NCBI GenBank assembly: GCA_024398845.1 | Contig: JAKSIM010000017.1 | Span: forward strand, 1 to 51,257 | From: Fibrobacter sp. | Lineage (GTDB): Bacteria; Fibrobacterota; Fibrobacteria; Fibrobacterales; Fibrobacteraceae | Reading direction: 5' to 3' | DNA length: 51,257 nt | In this document: positions 40,604-48,683 of the stretch, one piece after another | Layout of the letters: every line of letters starts with the position of its first letter | Numbering within the stretch: position 1 is the first letter of the stretch | Program-made: the position numbers and the translations under genes | Notes under the pieces: model-generated | Database searches by the model: none | What the model was told of the DNA's origin: nothing | Seen by the model: only the letters and a program-made list of their open reading frames with translations

Positions 40604-41722
40604 ATGACAACGTCTAGCATACCGAAGGGTAAGCATTGTTTTTTTGCCCTGCTTTTTCTTTTAGCGGCAACGTGCTTTGCTCAGGATCCGAACCTCCATA
40701 TTTATTTGGCGTATGGCCAGTCAAATATGTCGGGCCAGGCGACTGTAACGGCTGCAGACCAGGTTCAGGATCCAAGATTCTTGGTTTTGCGAGCCGCAAA
40801 GCATTCTAATCAAACGGTGGGTGAATTTTACCCGGCTGCCCCTCCAATGGGCCATAGCCAATCAAAGGTTGGTATCGCGGATATTTTTGGACGCACGATG
40901 GTTGCGAACTTGCCCGATAGCATTACGGTAGCTGTTGCAAATGTCGCGATTGGTGGCCAGAGCATAGATTTGTTTGACAAGGATCGCAATACCGCTTACG
41001 TACAAGCTGCCAAAAATAAGGGCGACACTTGGTGGATCCAGTATTTGGACGAATATGGTGGAGACGTGTACAAACGCCTTGTTGAACTTGGAAAAATTGC
41101 CAAGCAAAAGGGCGTTATTAAAGGATTTTTGTTCCATCAAGGCGAAGCCGATTATCAAATGAATGATTGGCCGAGTCGAGTTAAAAAAGTATATGATGAT
41201 TTAATCAAGGACTTGGATTTGGACCCGACAAAGGTTCCGATCCTTATTGGAGAATTGGCTTCTACAGCAGCGGGAGGGGACTTGGGTTGGCGAAATCCCG
41301 CTGTTGCTGAGGCTGCCAATTTGATTCCGAACGGGCATTTGATTTCAGCAGAGGGCTGCCCGGCCTTGAAAGAACCAAGCTATACTTTGCATTTTACGCG
41401 CGAAGGTTATGAAACTTTCGGTAAGCGTTATGCAGAGAAAATGCTGGAACTTCTCAAGGATTCCGAATCGGAATCACCAATGGAGCCCGATACGGTTGTT
41501 GTTGATTCGGCCAAAACCGATTCGACAAAAATCGATACTGCGGTTGTTGACTCTGCAGTGGTCGATTCGACCGAGTCCTTGATTCCTTTTGTGTCGAATG
41601 CGTTCCCGGAAAACGAAAAACCCCGGATTTTCTTTGATCGAAAAAGCCAGGGCTTGTATATTCGTTTCAAAAAAGACGGGAAGGTTCGCTTCACTCGGAT
41701 TACGGGTTCTTCCCTAAATTAA
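40604..41722 (+). CDS. CE6-type acetyl xylan esterase (SGNH), exported
   Basis: 372 residues from ATG 40604, set by AGGAGG 10 nt upstream; earlier in-frame ATGs give no signal peptide. Signal sequence with FFALLFLLAATCFA. The SGNH-type catalytic domain (about 28-290) shows the Ser block AYGQSNMSGQA, NVAIGGQSID (Gly/Asn), FLFHQGEAD and the catalytic Asp/His region YTLHFTREGY. This matches carbohydrate esterase family 6, which removes acetyl groups from xylan, apt for a fibre degrader. A Val-Asp-Ser/Thr repeat linker (about 300-325) leads to a short beta module with GLYIRFKKDGKVRFTRITG, which resembles a type IX sorting signal. Confidence 0.86.
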   Translation: MTTSSIPKGKHCFFALLFLLAATCFAQDPNLHIYLAYGQSNMSGQATVTAADQVQDPRFLVLRAAKHSNQTVGEFYPAAPPMGHSQSKVGIADIFGRTMVANLPDSITVAVANVAIGGQSIDLFDKDRNTAYVQAAKNKGDTWWIQYLDEYGGDVYKRLVELGKIAKQKGVIKGFLFHQGEADYQMNDWPSRVKKVYDDLIKDLDLDPTKVPILIGELASTAAGGDLGWRNPAVAEAANLIPNGHLISAEGCPALKEPSYTLHFTREGYETFGKRYAEKMLELLKDSESESPMEPDTVVVDSAKTDSTKIDTAVVDSAVVDSTESLIPFVSNAFPENEKPRIFFDRKSQGLYIRFKKDGKVRFTRITGSSLN

Positions 41723-41743
41723 TAGGGCTTGCCTTGACGGGGC

Positions 41744-43279
41744 CTATCTTAAATCGTCTCGGTTGATGCCGTAAAATTTAACGTCATCAACCCACAAATC
41801 CGAACCATTAAAGGCGAAAACGGTAAAGTGGGTAATGCGGTTGCGGGTCACGTCCCAACCATGATAGCCGATTGAATCTTGTTCAAAATCTTGGGGACGC
41901 ACTACAATGCGTTCCCATTTTTCGTTGGCTTCGCCTTTGTATTGTGCCTTGTAGTTCTTTTCGGCATCCAAATTCTCGAGAATAATGTTGTACATACCGT
42001 TGCCGCGAATCCAGACTTCAACAGAATCCAAATGGCCGATATCCCGAGGCGTCGAGGCTATGCGGGTTCCCACGAGAACGTAATCAGGTGATTTAGCTTC
42101 GTAAGGAATGTGGAGTGCTTTGCCGGAACGTCCCTTGTCGGCGTCTTCAACGGCGAGCATGTTGTTCGAATATATGGTGGAGTCTAGAATCGTCTCCGGA
42201 GAGAGGTACCAATTATTCTGCAAGTCGCCCGGAAGGCAGTTTTGATTGTTGTCAGACTCGAAGTCCAAAACAAGAATGCTGTTGATGGCTTCCACTAGCG
42301 AGTCGCTCAAGTCTTTCCAAACGTCGGCGTTTTCGTAAACATGCGCAGATTGATTGCCCCACTTCATGGTCCACTGACCGGTGGTGTCTGCAGCCTTTTC
42401 AACACGAATGTTGATGATTCCACTCTGGATTTTGGCATTCCAAGTATCAATTTCGATTTGGAGAGGCTCGCCATCGTCGTCGTAGAACCTAAGGTCGCTT
42501 CCGTCGCTTTTTGCAGTAGAGAAGTCAAAGTTGGTGGAATCCAGACGGAGTGTGAGAACTGTCGGGATGGACATGGGACGCATCCACTTGGAACGTAAAT
42601 CCTTGGGCGTGATTTTACGGGAATAACGCCAAGGGCCCATCAGTTCGTCCATTTTGTCGGGGACTATGAGCGTTTCTACGAATAACGTATCGGCCGGCTG
42701 AACCTTGATACTTGCGACGCCTGCGATGACGCTATCTTCCGGAATCCAGGCGATAATATTCATGTTGCCCGAGGGAATATCCTTGAGAATGAAGTGGCCT
42801 TCGGAATCTGTTTTTTGAGCGTAGTCAACGCCCTTCACAAAGACCCAAGCGTAGTCACTGCCTTCGGGAAGGTTGACCCAACCGTCGACGGAACCGCGAG
42901 AATCGAGGGCGATGCTGTCGATAGTTACCGTATGGGCAATGGCGTTGAGCTCGTATTGTGTAACGACTGCGGAATCGCCTTTGGTAAACTGTAAAGTGAA
43001 TGAACCTTCAGGATGATTTTCGATGCGAACCCATCCGGAATCGTCGGTAACGCCGGTGAAGGTGTATTCCTCATCGGTCGCGGCATTGCTTGTGTCGGCA
43101 ATGAACCAGTTGGGCATGACTCTAAAGGAGGTCATGGCCGCCGGCTTGTCTCCGTCAAAAACTCTTACGGCTATGGCGTTTTCTGTTTCGGTGGTATAAC
43201 TAGCAGAGTCGCTGCTGTTATTGCAACCGACAAAAAAGGCGATAGGGAGCGCTAAGAAGGGTTTGATGGAAAAGTTCAT
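41744..43279 (-). CDS. DUF2341-containing lipoprotein
   Basis: 511 residues with lipobox AFFVGC. N-terminal beta domains (about 30-200) look like carboxypeptidase-regulatory or Ig-like folds (GSVDGWVNLPEGSDYAWVFV, EGHFILKDIPSGNMNIIAWI). A DUF2341 domain follows (about 215-330: YSRKITPKDLRSKWMRPMS, GSDLRFYDDDGEPLQIEIDT). The C-terminal part (about 345-511) resembles a carbohydrate-binding jelly roll (LVLDFESDNNQNC, SVEVWIRGNGMYNIILENLD, FNGSDLWVDDVKFYGI). Likely a surface lipoprotein binding glycan. It overlaps its upstream TIGR02147 gene by 4 nt (ATGA). Confidence 0.85.
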   Translation of the reverse strand: MNFSIKPFLALPIAFFVGCNNSSDSASYTTETENAIAVRVFDGDKPAAMTSFRVMPNWFIADTSNAATDEEYTFTGVTDDSGWVRIENHPEGSFTLQFTKGDSAVVTQYELNAIAHTVTIDSIALDSRGSVDGWVNLPEGSDYAWVFVKGVDYAQKTDSEGHFILKDIPSGNMNIIAWIPEDSVIAGVASIKVQPADTLFVETLIVPDKMDELMGPWRYSRKITPKDLRSKWMRPMSIPTVLTLRLDSTNFDFSTAKSDGSDLRFYDDDGEPLQIEIDTWNAKIQSGIINIRVEKAADTTGQWTMKWGNQSAHVYENADVWKDLSDSLVEAINSILVLDFESDNNQNCLPGDLQNNWYLSPETILDSTIYSNNMLAVEDADKGRSGKALHIPYEAKSPDYVLVGTRIASTPRDIGHLDSVEVWIRGNGMYNIILENLDAEKNYKAQYKGEANEKWERIVVRPQDFEQDSIGYHGWDVTRNRITHFTVFAFNGSDLWVDDVKFYGINRDDLR

Positions 43280-44106
43280 TTCTCAGCCTCTTTTTTATTA
43301 AATGCGACAGGAAACAAAGCTAAATTCATTTGCATCACTCGACTTGGGTGTCTGCATTTATCTACGCGGATTTGGACCTCTTTTCGGAATTCCTGCAGCA
43401 TTTTCTTGATGTCTTCGAAGCATTGCTGGTCTACCGGCATGGTGAGGGTCGAAATATCACGACTTTCGGGCGGGATTTCGCGGAGGGATCTTGCTCCGAC
43501 TTTCATCACCTCGGCTTGGAAATTGCGAATGGCGTTGGCTCGTTCTTCACCACCGATGGTCAGGTGCGATTCGGTGAGGGAAACGCGATGTTCATTGATG
43601 GGCTTGATGAACCCAAGGTCTTGTAAAAGCTGAATGCTTTCGCGGGCTTGCTCCTCGCTAATGGAGGGTTCCAAACTGTTGGCGATTTTTTTGATGTCAA
43701 TTTTGCCTTGGTTGACTTCAATAACGGCGCGAATAACAGCGGTCCACCATTGGCTTAGGTATTCAAGTTCCTTGGTCTCCAGAAATCTTTTTTTGATGTC
43801 CTTGAGAAGTGAAGCCTTGGCCATGATTTCAGAACGGGTCTCTTCGGATTTGGTTCTGGAGGCGGCAAGCAACAAGTCGAAATAGGCGGCGGCTCTGCTT
43901 TCGAGACCGAGTAATTTTTTTACAGCTGGAACGCAGCGGATGGGAAGATCGCGTTTCTTTTCGACAAGGCAAAAAACATGGCTTGCATTGAGGCCTATGG
44001 TCGTGCCTAGAACACTATACGAATAACGAGCGTTTTGCTTTTTACGCTCTAAGTAGAAATCGCGTATGTAATCGCGATAGTCCTCGTATTCAAAAATTTG
44101 CTTCAT
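43276..44106 (-). CDS. TIGR02147 family protein (Fibrobacter putative regulator)
   Basis: 276 residues. The family N-terminus is clear: IFEYEDYRDYIRDFYLERKK, then SYSVLGTTIGLNASHVFCLV, a helix-turn-helix-like segment (about 27-50). A winged-helix-like second segment follows (SISEEQARESIQLLQDLGFI, about 150-175), then the conserved stretch STLTMPVDQQCFEDIKKMLQ and FRKEVQIRVD. TIGR02147/DUF4423 proteins are multiplied in Fibrobacter and are thought to be transcription factors. AAGGA precedes the ATG at 44106. It is coupled to the DUF2341 lipoprotein and divergent from the peptidase gene at 44229. Confidence 0.88.
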   Translation of the reverse strand: MKQIFEYEDYRDYIRDFYLERKKQNARYSYSVLGTTIGLNASHVFCLVEKKRDLPIRCVPAVKKLLGLESRAAAYFDLLLAASRTKSEETRSEIMAKASLLKDIKKRFLETKELEYLSQWWTAVIRAVIEVNQGKIDIKKIANSLEPSISEEQARESIQLLQDLGFIKPINEHRVSLTESHLTIGGEERANAIRNFQAEVMKVGARSLREIPPESRDISTLTMPVDQQCFEDIKKMLQEFRKEVQIRVDKCRHPSRVMQMNLALFPVAFNKKEAEK

Positions 44107-44228
44107 AGGCCAACCAATCCTTATTTCAAAAATACATTTTTTTGCTTTTGGAGGGCCCGTTTTTGTTGGTTCTTATCATAATTTTTTATTATTTAATGGA
44201 ATATTTATCACTTTTTTTGGGTTGCGAA

Positions 44229-45230
44229 ATGAGAAATTTAATCCGTATTGTTTTTTGTGTGATTTTAGTCCTAGTTGCGGGGCGAATGTGGCTTAAACAA
44301 AGGGCTGCAGACGAAGCTTTTAACCGCCATGAAGCCCTGATTGCAGAGACTAATGAATGCATTGCGATGGGGGAATGGAATTGCGCTGAACGCAATGTTC
44401 GTTCTTTGATGGAGGAGTCGCCAAACGATACGAATTTGCAAACGCATTTGGCTGGCATTTTGTTTGAACAAGAACGTTACGAAGAGTGCCGGCAGTATAT
44501 TTCCAGTTTAAAATTTTCAAATGAAGAATTGAAAAAAATTGACCAAAAAGCCGTTTTGCTTATGCGCGAAATGGAGGAACTTGGCATTGAGCGTTCAATG
44601 CATTTTCGTGTGGAGTTTGATGGACATCCGAACAAGAGCGATGTGATGGAAGCTTTAGCTGTTTTGGAAGTTGCTTATGATTCCTTAACTCATTTGTTTG
44701 ACTTTAGACCCGAAAATAAAATGAGCTTGGTACTGCACGAAACGGCGGATTACCAAGGCGTTGGGCCTCGCCCAGATTGGGTGGGGGCTGTATTTGATGG
44801 AAAATTGCGTGTCCCTGTCAATTTGATGCAGATGCAGGCAATGTACCGTCCGGTTCTATTCCATGAGTTGACGCATTCATTTGTACGGGCGATGACGCGT
44901 GCGAATGTTCCGCTTTGGTTGAATGAAGGTATTGCACAGGTGGTTGATGCTTCGCGTAATGATGAGCCCAAGCCAATGGGGCCCGCACCATCCCTTAAAA
45001 TTTTGACGGAACCTTTTGTGAATCAGCAAAATAAGGATGTTGCAGTAAAGTTGTATTGGTATTCGCAAAAAATGGTGGAGGAACTTTTAAAGCGAGACCC
45101 GCGTTCGTCCTCTGCTGATTTTAGCAAATTCCGCGCTTGTATGCAGGATTTACGCGGGCTAGGCGTTGATGGTGCTTTGCAAAAGCATTATGGTGTGACG
45201 GCAGAGCAACTCTTGGAGGCTGTTAAATGA
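44229..45230 (+). CDS. Membrane-anchored peptidase-MA-like metalloprotein
   Basis: 333 residues from ATG 44229; longer starts (44142, 44196) only add hydrophobic residues and lack ribosome sites. An N-terminal helix (LIRIVFCVILVLVAGRMWL) anchors it with the rest outside. Residues about 35-110 are TPR-like (CIAMGEWNCAERNVRSLMEE). The catalytic part has the gluzincin pattern HELTHSF (about 214-220) and downstream WLNEGIAQ with the third metal ligand Glu. KMSLVLHETADYQGV precedes it. The C-terminus is helical. It overlaps the asparaginase gene by 4 nt (ATGA). Confidence 0.8.
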   Translation: MRNLIRIVFCVILVLVAGRMWLKQRAADEAFNRHEALIAETNECIAMGEWNCAERNVRSLMEESPNDTNLQTHLAGILFEQERYEECRQYISSLKFSNEELKKIDQKAVLLMREMEELGIERSMHFRVEFDGHPNKSDVMEALAVLEVAYDSLTHLFDFRPENKMSLVLHETADYQGVGPRPDWVGAVFDGKLRVPVNLMQMQAMYRPVLFHELTHSFVRAMTRANVPLWLNEGIAQVVDASRNDEPKPMGPAPSLKILTEPFVNQQNKDVAVKLYWYSQKMVEELLKRDPRSSSADFSKFRACMQDLRGLGVDGALQKHYGVTAEQLLEAVK

Positions 45231-46180
45231 AAAATGTTGTGATTCTTGCGACTGGCGGAACAATTGCTGGCGCAGGTGAACCCGGGAAAAACATTGGCTA
45301 CAAATCTGGCGTGATTTCGGCAGAGACTTTGCTTGCTTCGGTTCCTGGGTTAAGAGACGTTGCGAACGTTCGCGTGGAACAATTCTGCAATATCAATTCT
45401 GACGATGTGACTTCGGAATTGTGGATTCAATTGGCGGTTCGCATTGAAAAATTGGCTGCTGACCCGCAGGTCGATGGAGTTGTCGTGACGCACGGCACTG
45501 ACACGATGGAAGAGACTGCGTTCTTTTTGAGCTTGACTTTGAAGGTCGCGAAACCTGTGGTGCTTACGGGATCGATGCGCCCCTCGACTGCGGCAGAACC
45601 TGATGGCCCTGCAAATTTGCTGCTGGCGGTGAAAACGGCAGTTTCAAAAACTACGGCTTTGAATGTTGATGGTTGTGATACGTCTGAATCCTGTATAACG
45701 CCTGCCGTTTACGTAGCTTTTGCGAATAAAGTCATGAATGCTGCGAAAATTCAAAAAATTCATGCCAATGATTTGGATGCCTTCGCCGAAGTGGATGATT
45801 GTTGTGTTGCTCCGAAATTTGATGTGCGTTCGCTTGGAATTTTGCCTAAAGTCTCGGTGCTGTACTTTAATGCTGAAGCTGACGAAACTCAAATTGAATT
45901 TGCGGCTAAAATCTCTGAAGGTGTTGTAATTGCCGGGGCTGGCGCAGGTGAGTTTAGCAAGTCCTGGATACAAAAAATAAAAGCCGTGCCGAATTTGAAT
46001 GTGGTAATCAGCACGCGCATCAACCGCGGAAAAGTTGTTCCCGAACAGCTTTTGACCTCAGGGACTATAGCCGCTTACGGCTTGCCTCCGGCAAAGGCTG
46101 CTGTGCTTTTGCGACTCGCCTTGACACAAACGAAAGACTCTGCAGAAATCCAAAAAATATTTGAGGATGTAGCCAATTAA
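45227..46180 (+). CDS. L-asparaginase, type II-like, without signal peptide
   Basis: 317 residues hydrolysing asparagine to aspartate and ammonia. Active-site sequences: VVILATGGTIAGAGE (first Thr), a Tyr in IGYKSG, INSDDV (Ser), VVTHGTDTMEETAFF (Thr-Asp) and the Lys in AAKIQKIHANDLDAF. The end, LRLALTQTKDSAEIQKIFED, resembles E. coli AnsB closely. Unlike AnsB it has no signal peptide, so it is cytoplasmic. Its start is coupled to the membrane peptidase gene; dtd follows after 17 nt. Confidence 0.94.
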   Translation: MKNVVILATGGTIAGAGEPGKNIGYKSGVISAETLLASVPGLRDVANVRVEQFCNINSDDVTSELWIQLAVRIEKLAADPQVDGVVVTHGTDTMEETAFFLSLTLKVAKPVVLTGSMRPSTAAEPDGPANLLLAVKTAVSKTTALNVDGCDTSESCITPAVYVAFANKVMNAAKIQKIHANDLDAFAEVDDCCVAPKFDVRSLGILPKVSVLYFNAEADETQIEFAAKISEGVVIAGAGAGEFSKSWIQKIKAVPNLNVVISTRINRGKVVPEQLLTSGTIAAYGLPPAKAAVLLRLALTQTKDSAEIQKIFEDVAN

Positions 46181-46197
46181 TTTTAGAGGTTGTCTAA

Positions 46198-46635
46198 ATG
46201 AAATTTTTAATCCAGCGTGTGACCAAAGCGCAAGTTGACATTGACGGCGAAACCGTCGGTAAAATTGATAATCGTGGATTCCTTGTTTTGATTGGCGTGG
46301 GCGAGGGGGATACTCGTGAAATTGCGGATAAACTTATCAAAAAAATGCTTGCCCTTCGCATTTTTGCCGACGAAAATGGTAAGACAAACCTTTCGATTAA
46401 AGATGTGGGTGGCAGTTTGCTTTTGGTTTCGCAATTTACGCTCTATGCTGATTGCCACAAGGGAAATCGCCCAACGTTCAACAACGCCGGGAACCCGACT
46501 TTGGCAAATGAACTTTACGAGTACATTATTGCAGAATGCAAAAAGGAAATTCCGGTGGTTCAAACGGGTCGTTTTGGTGCCGATATGCAGGTGAGTCTTG
46601 TGAATGACGGCCCATTTACCATTATGTTGGATTAA
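46198..46635 (+). CDS. dtd: D-aminoacyl-tRNA deacylase
   Basis: Releases D-amino acids (and mischarged glycine) from tRNA. 145 residues, the usual size. Start [20 protein letters not shown]. Catalytic motifs are [17 protein letters not shown] and [10 protein letters not shown], with [14 protein letters not shown] between. The Gly-cisPro type motif is present as NDGPFT. It is the third gene of the peptidase-asparaginase-dtd operon. Confidence 0.96.
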   Translation: MKFLIQRVTKAQVDIDGETVGKIDNRGFLVLIGVGEGDTREIADKLIKKMLALRIFADENGKTNLSIKDVGGSLLLVSQFTLYADCHKGNRPTFNNAGNPTLANELYEYIIAECKKEIPVVQTGRFGADMQVSLVNDGPFTIMLD

Positions 46636-46663
46636 TATTCTGGCTTAAATTAAAGTGTTCAAC

Positions 46664-46669
46664 TATATT
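46664..46669 (+). promoter_or_regulatory. -10-like hexamer before the lipoprotein at 46677
   Basis: TATATT (context CTATATTTAATCTT) ends 7 nt before the ATG. Confidence 0.5.
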
Positions 46670-46676
46670 TAATCTT

Positions 46677-47531
46677 ATGGCTAAAATCAAAAGTTTTTCA
46701 TCAATTATTCGCTTTTGGGTAGGTGCTCTTCCTTTGGCTTTAATGGCTTGCGCTGGTGCCGGAGGCCCTGGTAGTGAAGGCGGTGACGACGGCATGGCCG
46801 ATACTCCTTGCGAGGAATGCGGCAATCAGGGCGAAATTGAACTGAAAATTTCGGACGAGAAAACGTATCGCGAATGGAATCAAAAGGCATACAGCCGCAT
46901 AGATTCTAGCGCTGTCGTGGGTGTACTTCCGTCGCTTAAAGTTGTGGCGAAACGTCCGGAAGATTGCAAAATGTGCCATAGCTTTAGTGCCGATGCGCTG
47001 GATTTTGACTTGGCCCGCATAGAGGATTCTCTGTTTGTAAAAGCCTTCCCGAAAATGAATCGTGAATTGATGCTCCCGGGAATGCGACTCCCGGATGCAG
47101 ATTCCAGTTACTTGGATACTTTATCTGTAGCTCTTTTGAAGTCTGAATTTGCCGATGGAAAGAAACTTGAAGATTTGGCTCCATGGGTGGAACGCGATGG
47201 TATTGAACAAGCTTTTGCTCGTGTAGTTCCGGCAAAACTCAAGGTGTTGTTGAACGGCATTGCTAGCCGCTATGAAGTGCGTTACCTCTCGATGCCTGTT
47301 TATTTGGAAGTCGAAATGAAACCGGATCTGGGCAAACGCGGTGGTTATACTTGGAAAATCGTGTGGAGCCTGTGGGATGCACGCTATGGTGAACTTGTGT
47401 TCCTCACATATTCTGAATTTACGGCAGCAACAACAAGTCGTGTTGCACCAGAAAAGGAATGGTCAACGCCTTTTGCTCCGCGCCTTTGGAAAATGTTCAC
47501 CGTAGACTTCGGCAAACTCGAAAGCCATTAG
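46677..47531 (+). CDS. Cysteine-containing lipoprotein of unknown function
   Basis: 284 residues with lipobox LALMAC (about residues 17-22), then a Gly-rich acidic spacer. It contains CEECGNQG and, about 55 residues later, PEDCKMCHSFS, i.e. one CxxC and one CxxCH. A single CxxCH could be a haem c site or a zinc/disulfide pair; the window offers no support for cytochromes. The C-terminal half is mixed alpha/beta (GIASRYEVRYLSMPVYLEVE, TWKIVWSLWDARYGELVFLT) and looks like an ABC-transporter-auxiliary-type lipoprotein fold. No named family. The heptamer repeats follow. Confidence 0.7.
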   Translation: MAKIKSFSSIIRFWVGALPLALMACAGAGGPGSEGGDDGMADTPCEECGNQGEIELKISDEKTYREWNQKAYSRIDSSAVVGVLPSLKVVAKRPEDCKMCHSFSADALDFDLARIEDSLFVKAFPKMNRELMLPGMRLPDADSSYLDTLSVALLKSEFADGKKLEDLAPWVERDGIEQAFARVVPAKLKVLLNGIASRYEVRYLSMPVYLEVEMKPDLGKRGGYTWKIVWSLWDARYGELVFLTYSEFTAATTSRVAPEKEWSTPFAPRLWKMFTVDFGKLESH

Positions 47532-47561
47532 GGAGTGACTTGAAAGCAGTGCAAAACTCGG

Positions 47562-47778
47562 CTTTTTCCTAACCACCAACCACTAACCGCCAACCACTAT
47601 TTTAGTAAGCAGTAAACAGTGGTTGGTAAACAGGAAAGCAAATAACAAGAGCTACATTTAGTAAATCACGAACCAACATTCCTAACCACTAACCACCAAC
47701 CACTAATTTCTATGCGTCGATCACGCATTTCTCGGTGCAATTCCTAACCACCAATCACTAACCACTAACCACTATTTT
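47562..47778. repeat. Heptamer-period repeat block upstream of psd
   Basis: Runs of AACCACT/AACCACC heptamers flank one copy of the 106-bp unit (about 47590-47700: AGTAAGCAGTAAACAGTGG, GAGCTACATTTAGTAAATC, CGAACCAACATTCC). A TGCGT-CGATC-ACGCA hairpin lies at about 47712-47728. The unit differs from the copies at 50401 by a T for C in GGTTGG. The block ends at the psd promoter. Confidence 0.85.
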
Positions 47779-47779
47779 C

Positions 47780-47785
47780 TACCTT
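47780..47785 (+). promoter_or_regulatory. -10-like hexamer before psd
   Basis: TACCTT (context CTACCTTTCTCTTT) ends 7 nt before ATG 47793, right after the repeat block. Confidence 0.4.
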
Positions 47786-47792
47786 TCTCTTT

Positions 47793-48647
47793 ATGAATTC
47801 TGCATTTTACGTTTTTATGAATCTGTTGCCAAAGAATGCGGCTAGTCGCGCTTTTGGCATTGTTACTCGTTTGCGCTTGCCTATCGTGAGCAAACTTGCC
47901 CGTAACGCTTTTGCTGCTTATTATAAACTCAATATGGAGGAGTCGGAGTTCCCGCTTAGCCATTATCGCAATATTGGCGAGCTTTTTATTCGTCGACTTA
48001 AGCCGGGCGCTCGTCCAATTGCTGAAGCTGAAATTGTGAGTCCGGTTGATGGTGTACTTTCGCAGACTGCTGTTTTTGACAGCAATCAAGAAATGATTCA
48101 GGCGAAGGGCAAAACCTACACGCTGCGAGAATTGCTTCGCGATGATGAAATGGCGAAACACTTTGAAGGTGGTGCCTTTGCAACGATTTATCTGGCTCCG
48201 TTCAATTACCACCGCATTCATAGCCCGGTTAAAGGTGATCTTGTGGATGCTAGCTATTGCCCGGGGACGCTTTGGCCGGTCAATGTGGGTAGCGTTGAAC
48301 GCGTTGAAGGCTTATTTTGTATAAACGAACGCCTTACAAGCCGTATTCGTTTGGAAGATGGCTCTGAATTGCTTGTGGTAAAAGTTGGCGCGACTAATGT
48401 AGGCCGCATTGGTGTGGTCTATAGCGATGATCTTCTCACGAATGCGGGAAAACTTCCGCGCAGCGGCAAGCGAATGGATTGGTGCCCGAGTGGCAAGGTC
48501 TCGTTTGATAAGGGCGGTGAACTTGGTCGCTTTGAAATGGGCAGTACTGTGATTCTTGTGGTCGACAAGAAAATTCGCGAACGCCACCCGGATTTGTTCA
48601 AGAATCAGTTGGGCAAGGCCGTGAAGGTAGGCGAAGCTCTTTGCTAG
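47793..48647 (+). CDS. psd: Phosphatidylserine decarboxylase proenzyme
   Basis: Makes phosphatidylethanolamine at the membrane. 284 residues. Catalytic features: SPVDGVLSQT (Asp), FNYHRIHSPVKG (His pair), NERLTSRIR, and the self-cleavage site GST in FEMGSTVILV, which generates the pyruvoyl group. The N-terminus has the usual short hydrophobic segment followed by HYRNIGELFIRRLKPGARPI. It starts just after a repeat block and is followed after 36 nt by the four-cysteine protein. Confidence 0.95.
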   Translation: MNSAFYVFMNLLPKNAASRAFGIVTRLRLPIVSKLARNAFAAYYKLNMEESEFPLSHYRNIGELFIRRLKPGARPIAEAEIVSPVDGVLSQTAVFDSNQEMIQAKGKTYTLRELLRDDEMAKHFEGGAFATIYLAPFNYHRIHSPVKGDLVDASYCPGTLWPVNVGSVERVEGLFCINERLTSRIRLEDGSELLVVKVGATNVGRIGVVYSDDLLTNAGKLPRSGKRMDWCPSGKVSFDKGGELGRFEMGSTVILVVDKKIRERHPDLFKNQLGKAVKVGEALC

Positions 48648-48683
48648 CTTGCTCAACTTTAACGGTTTTTCGGGTCTCAAAAT

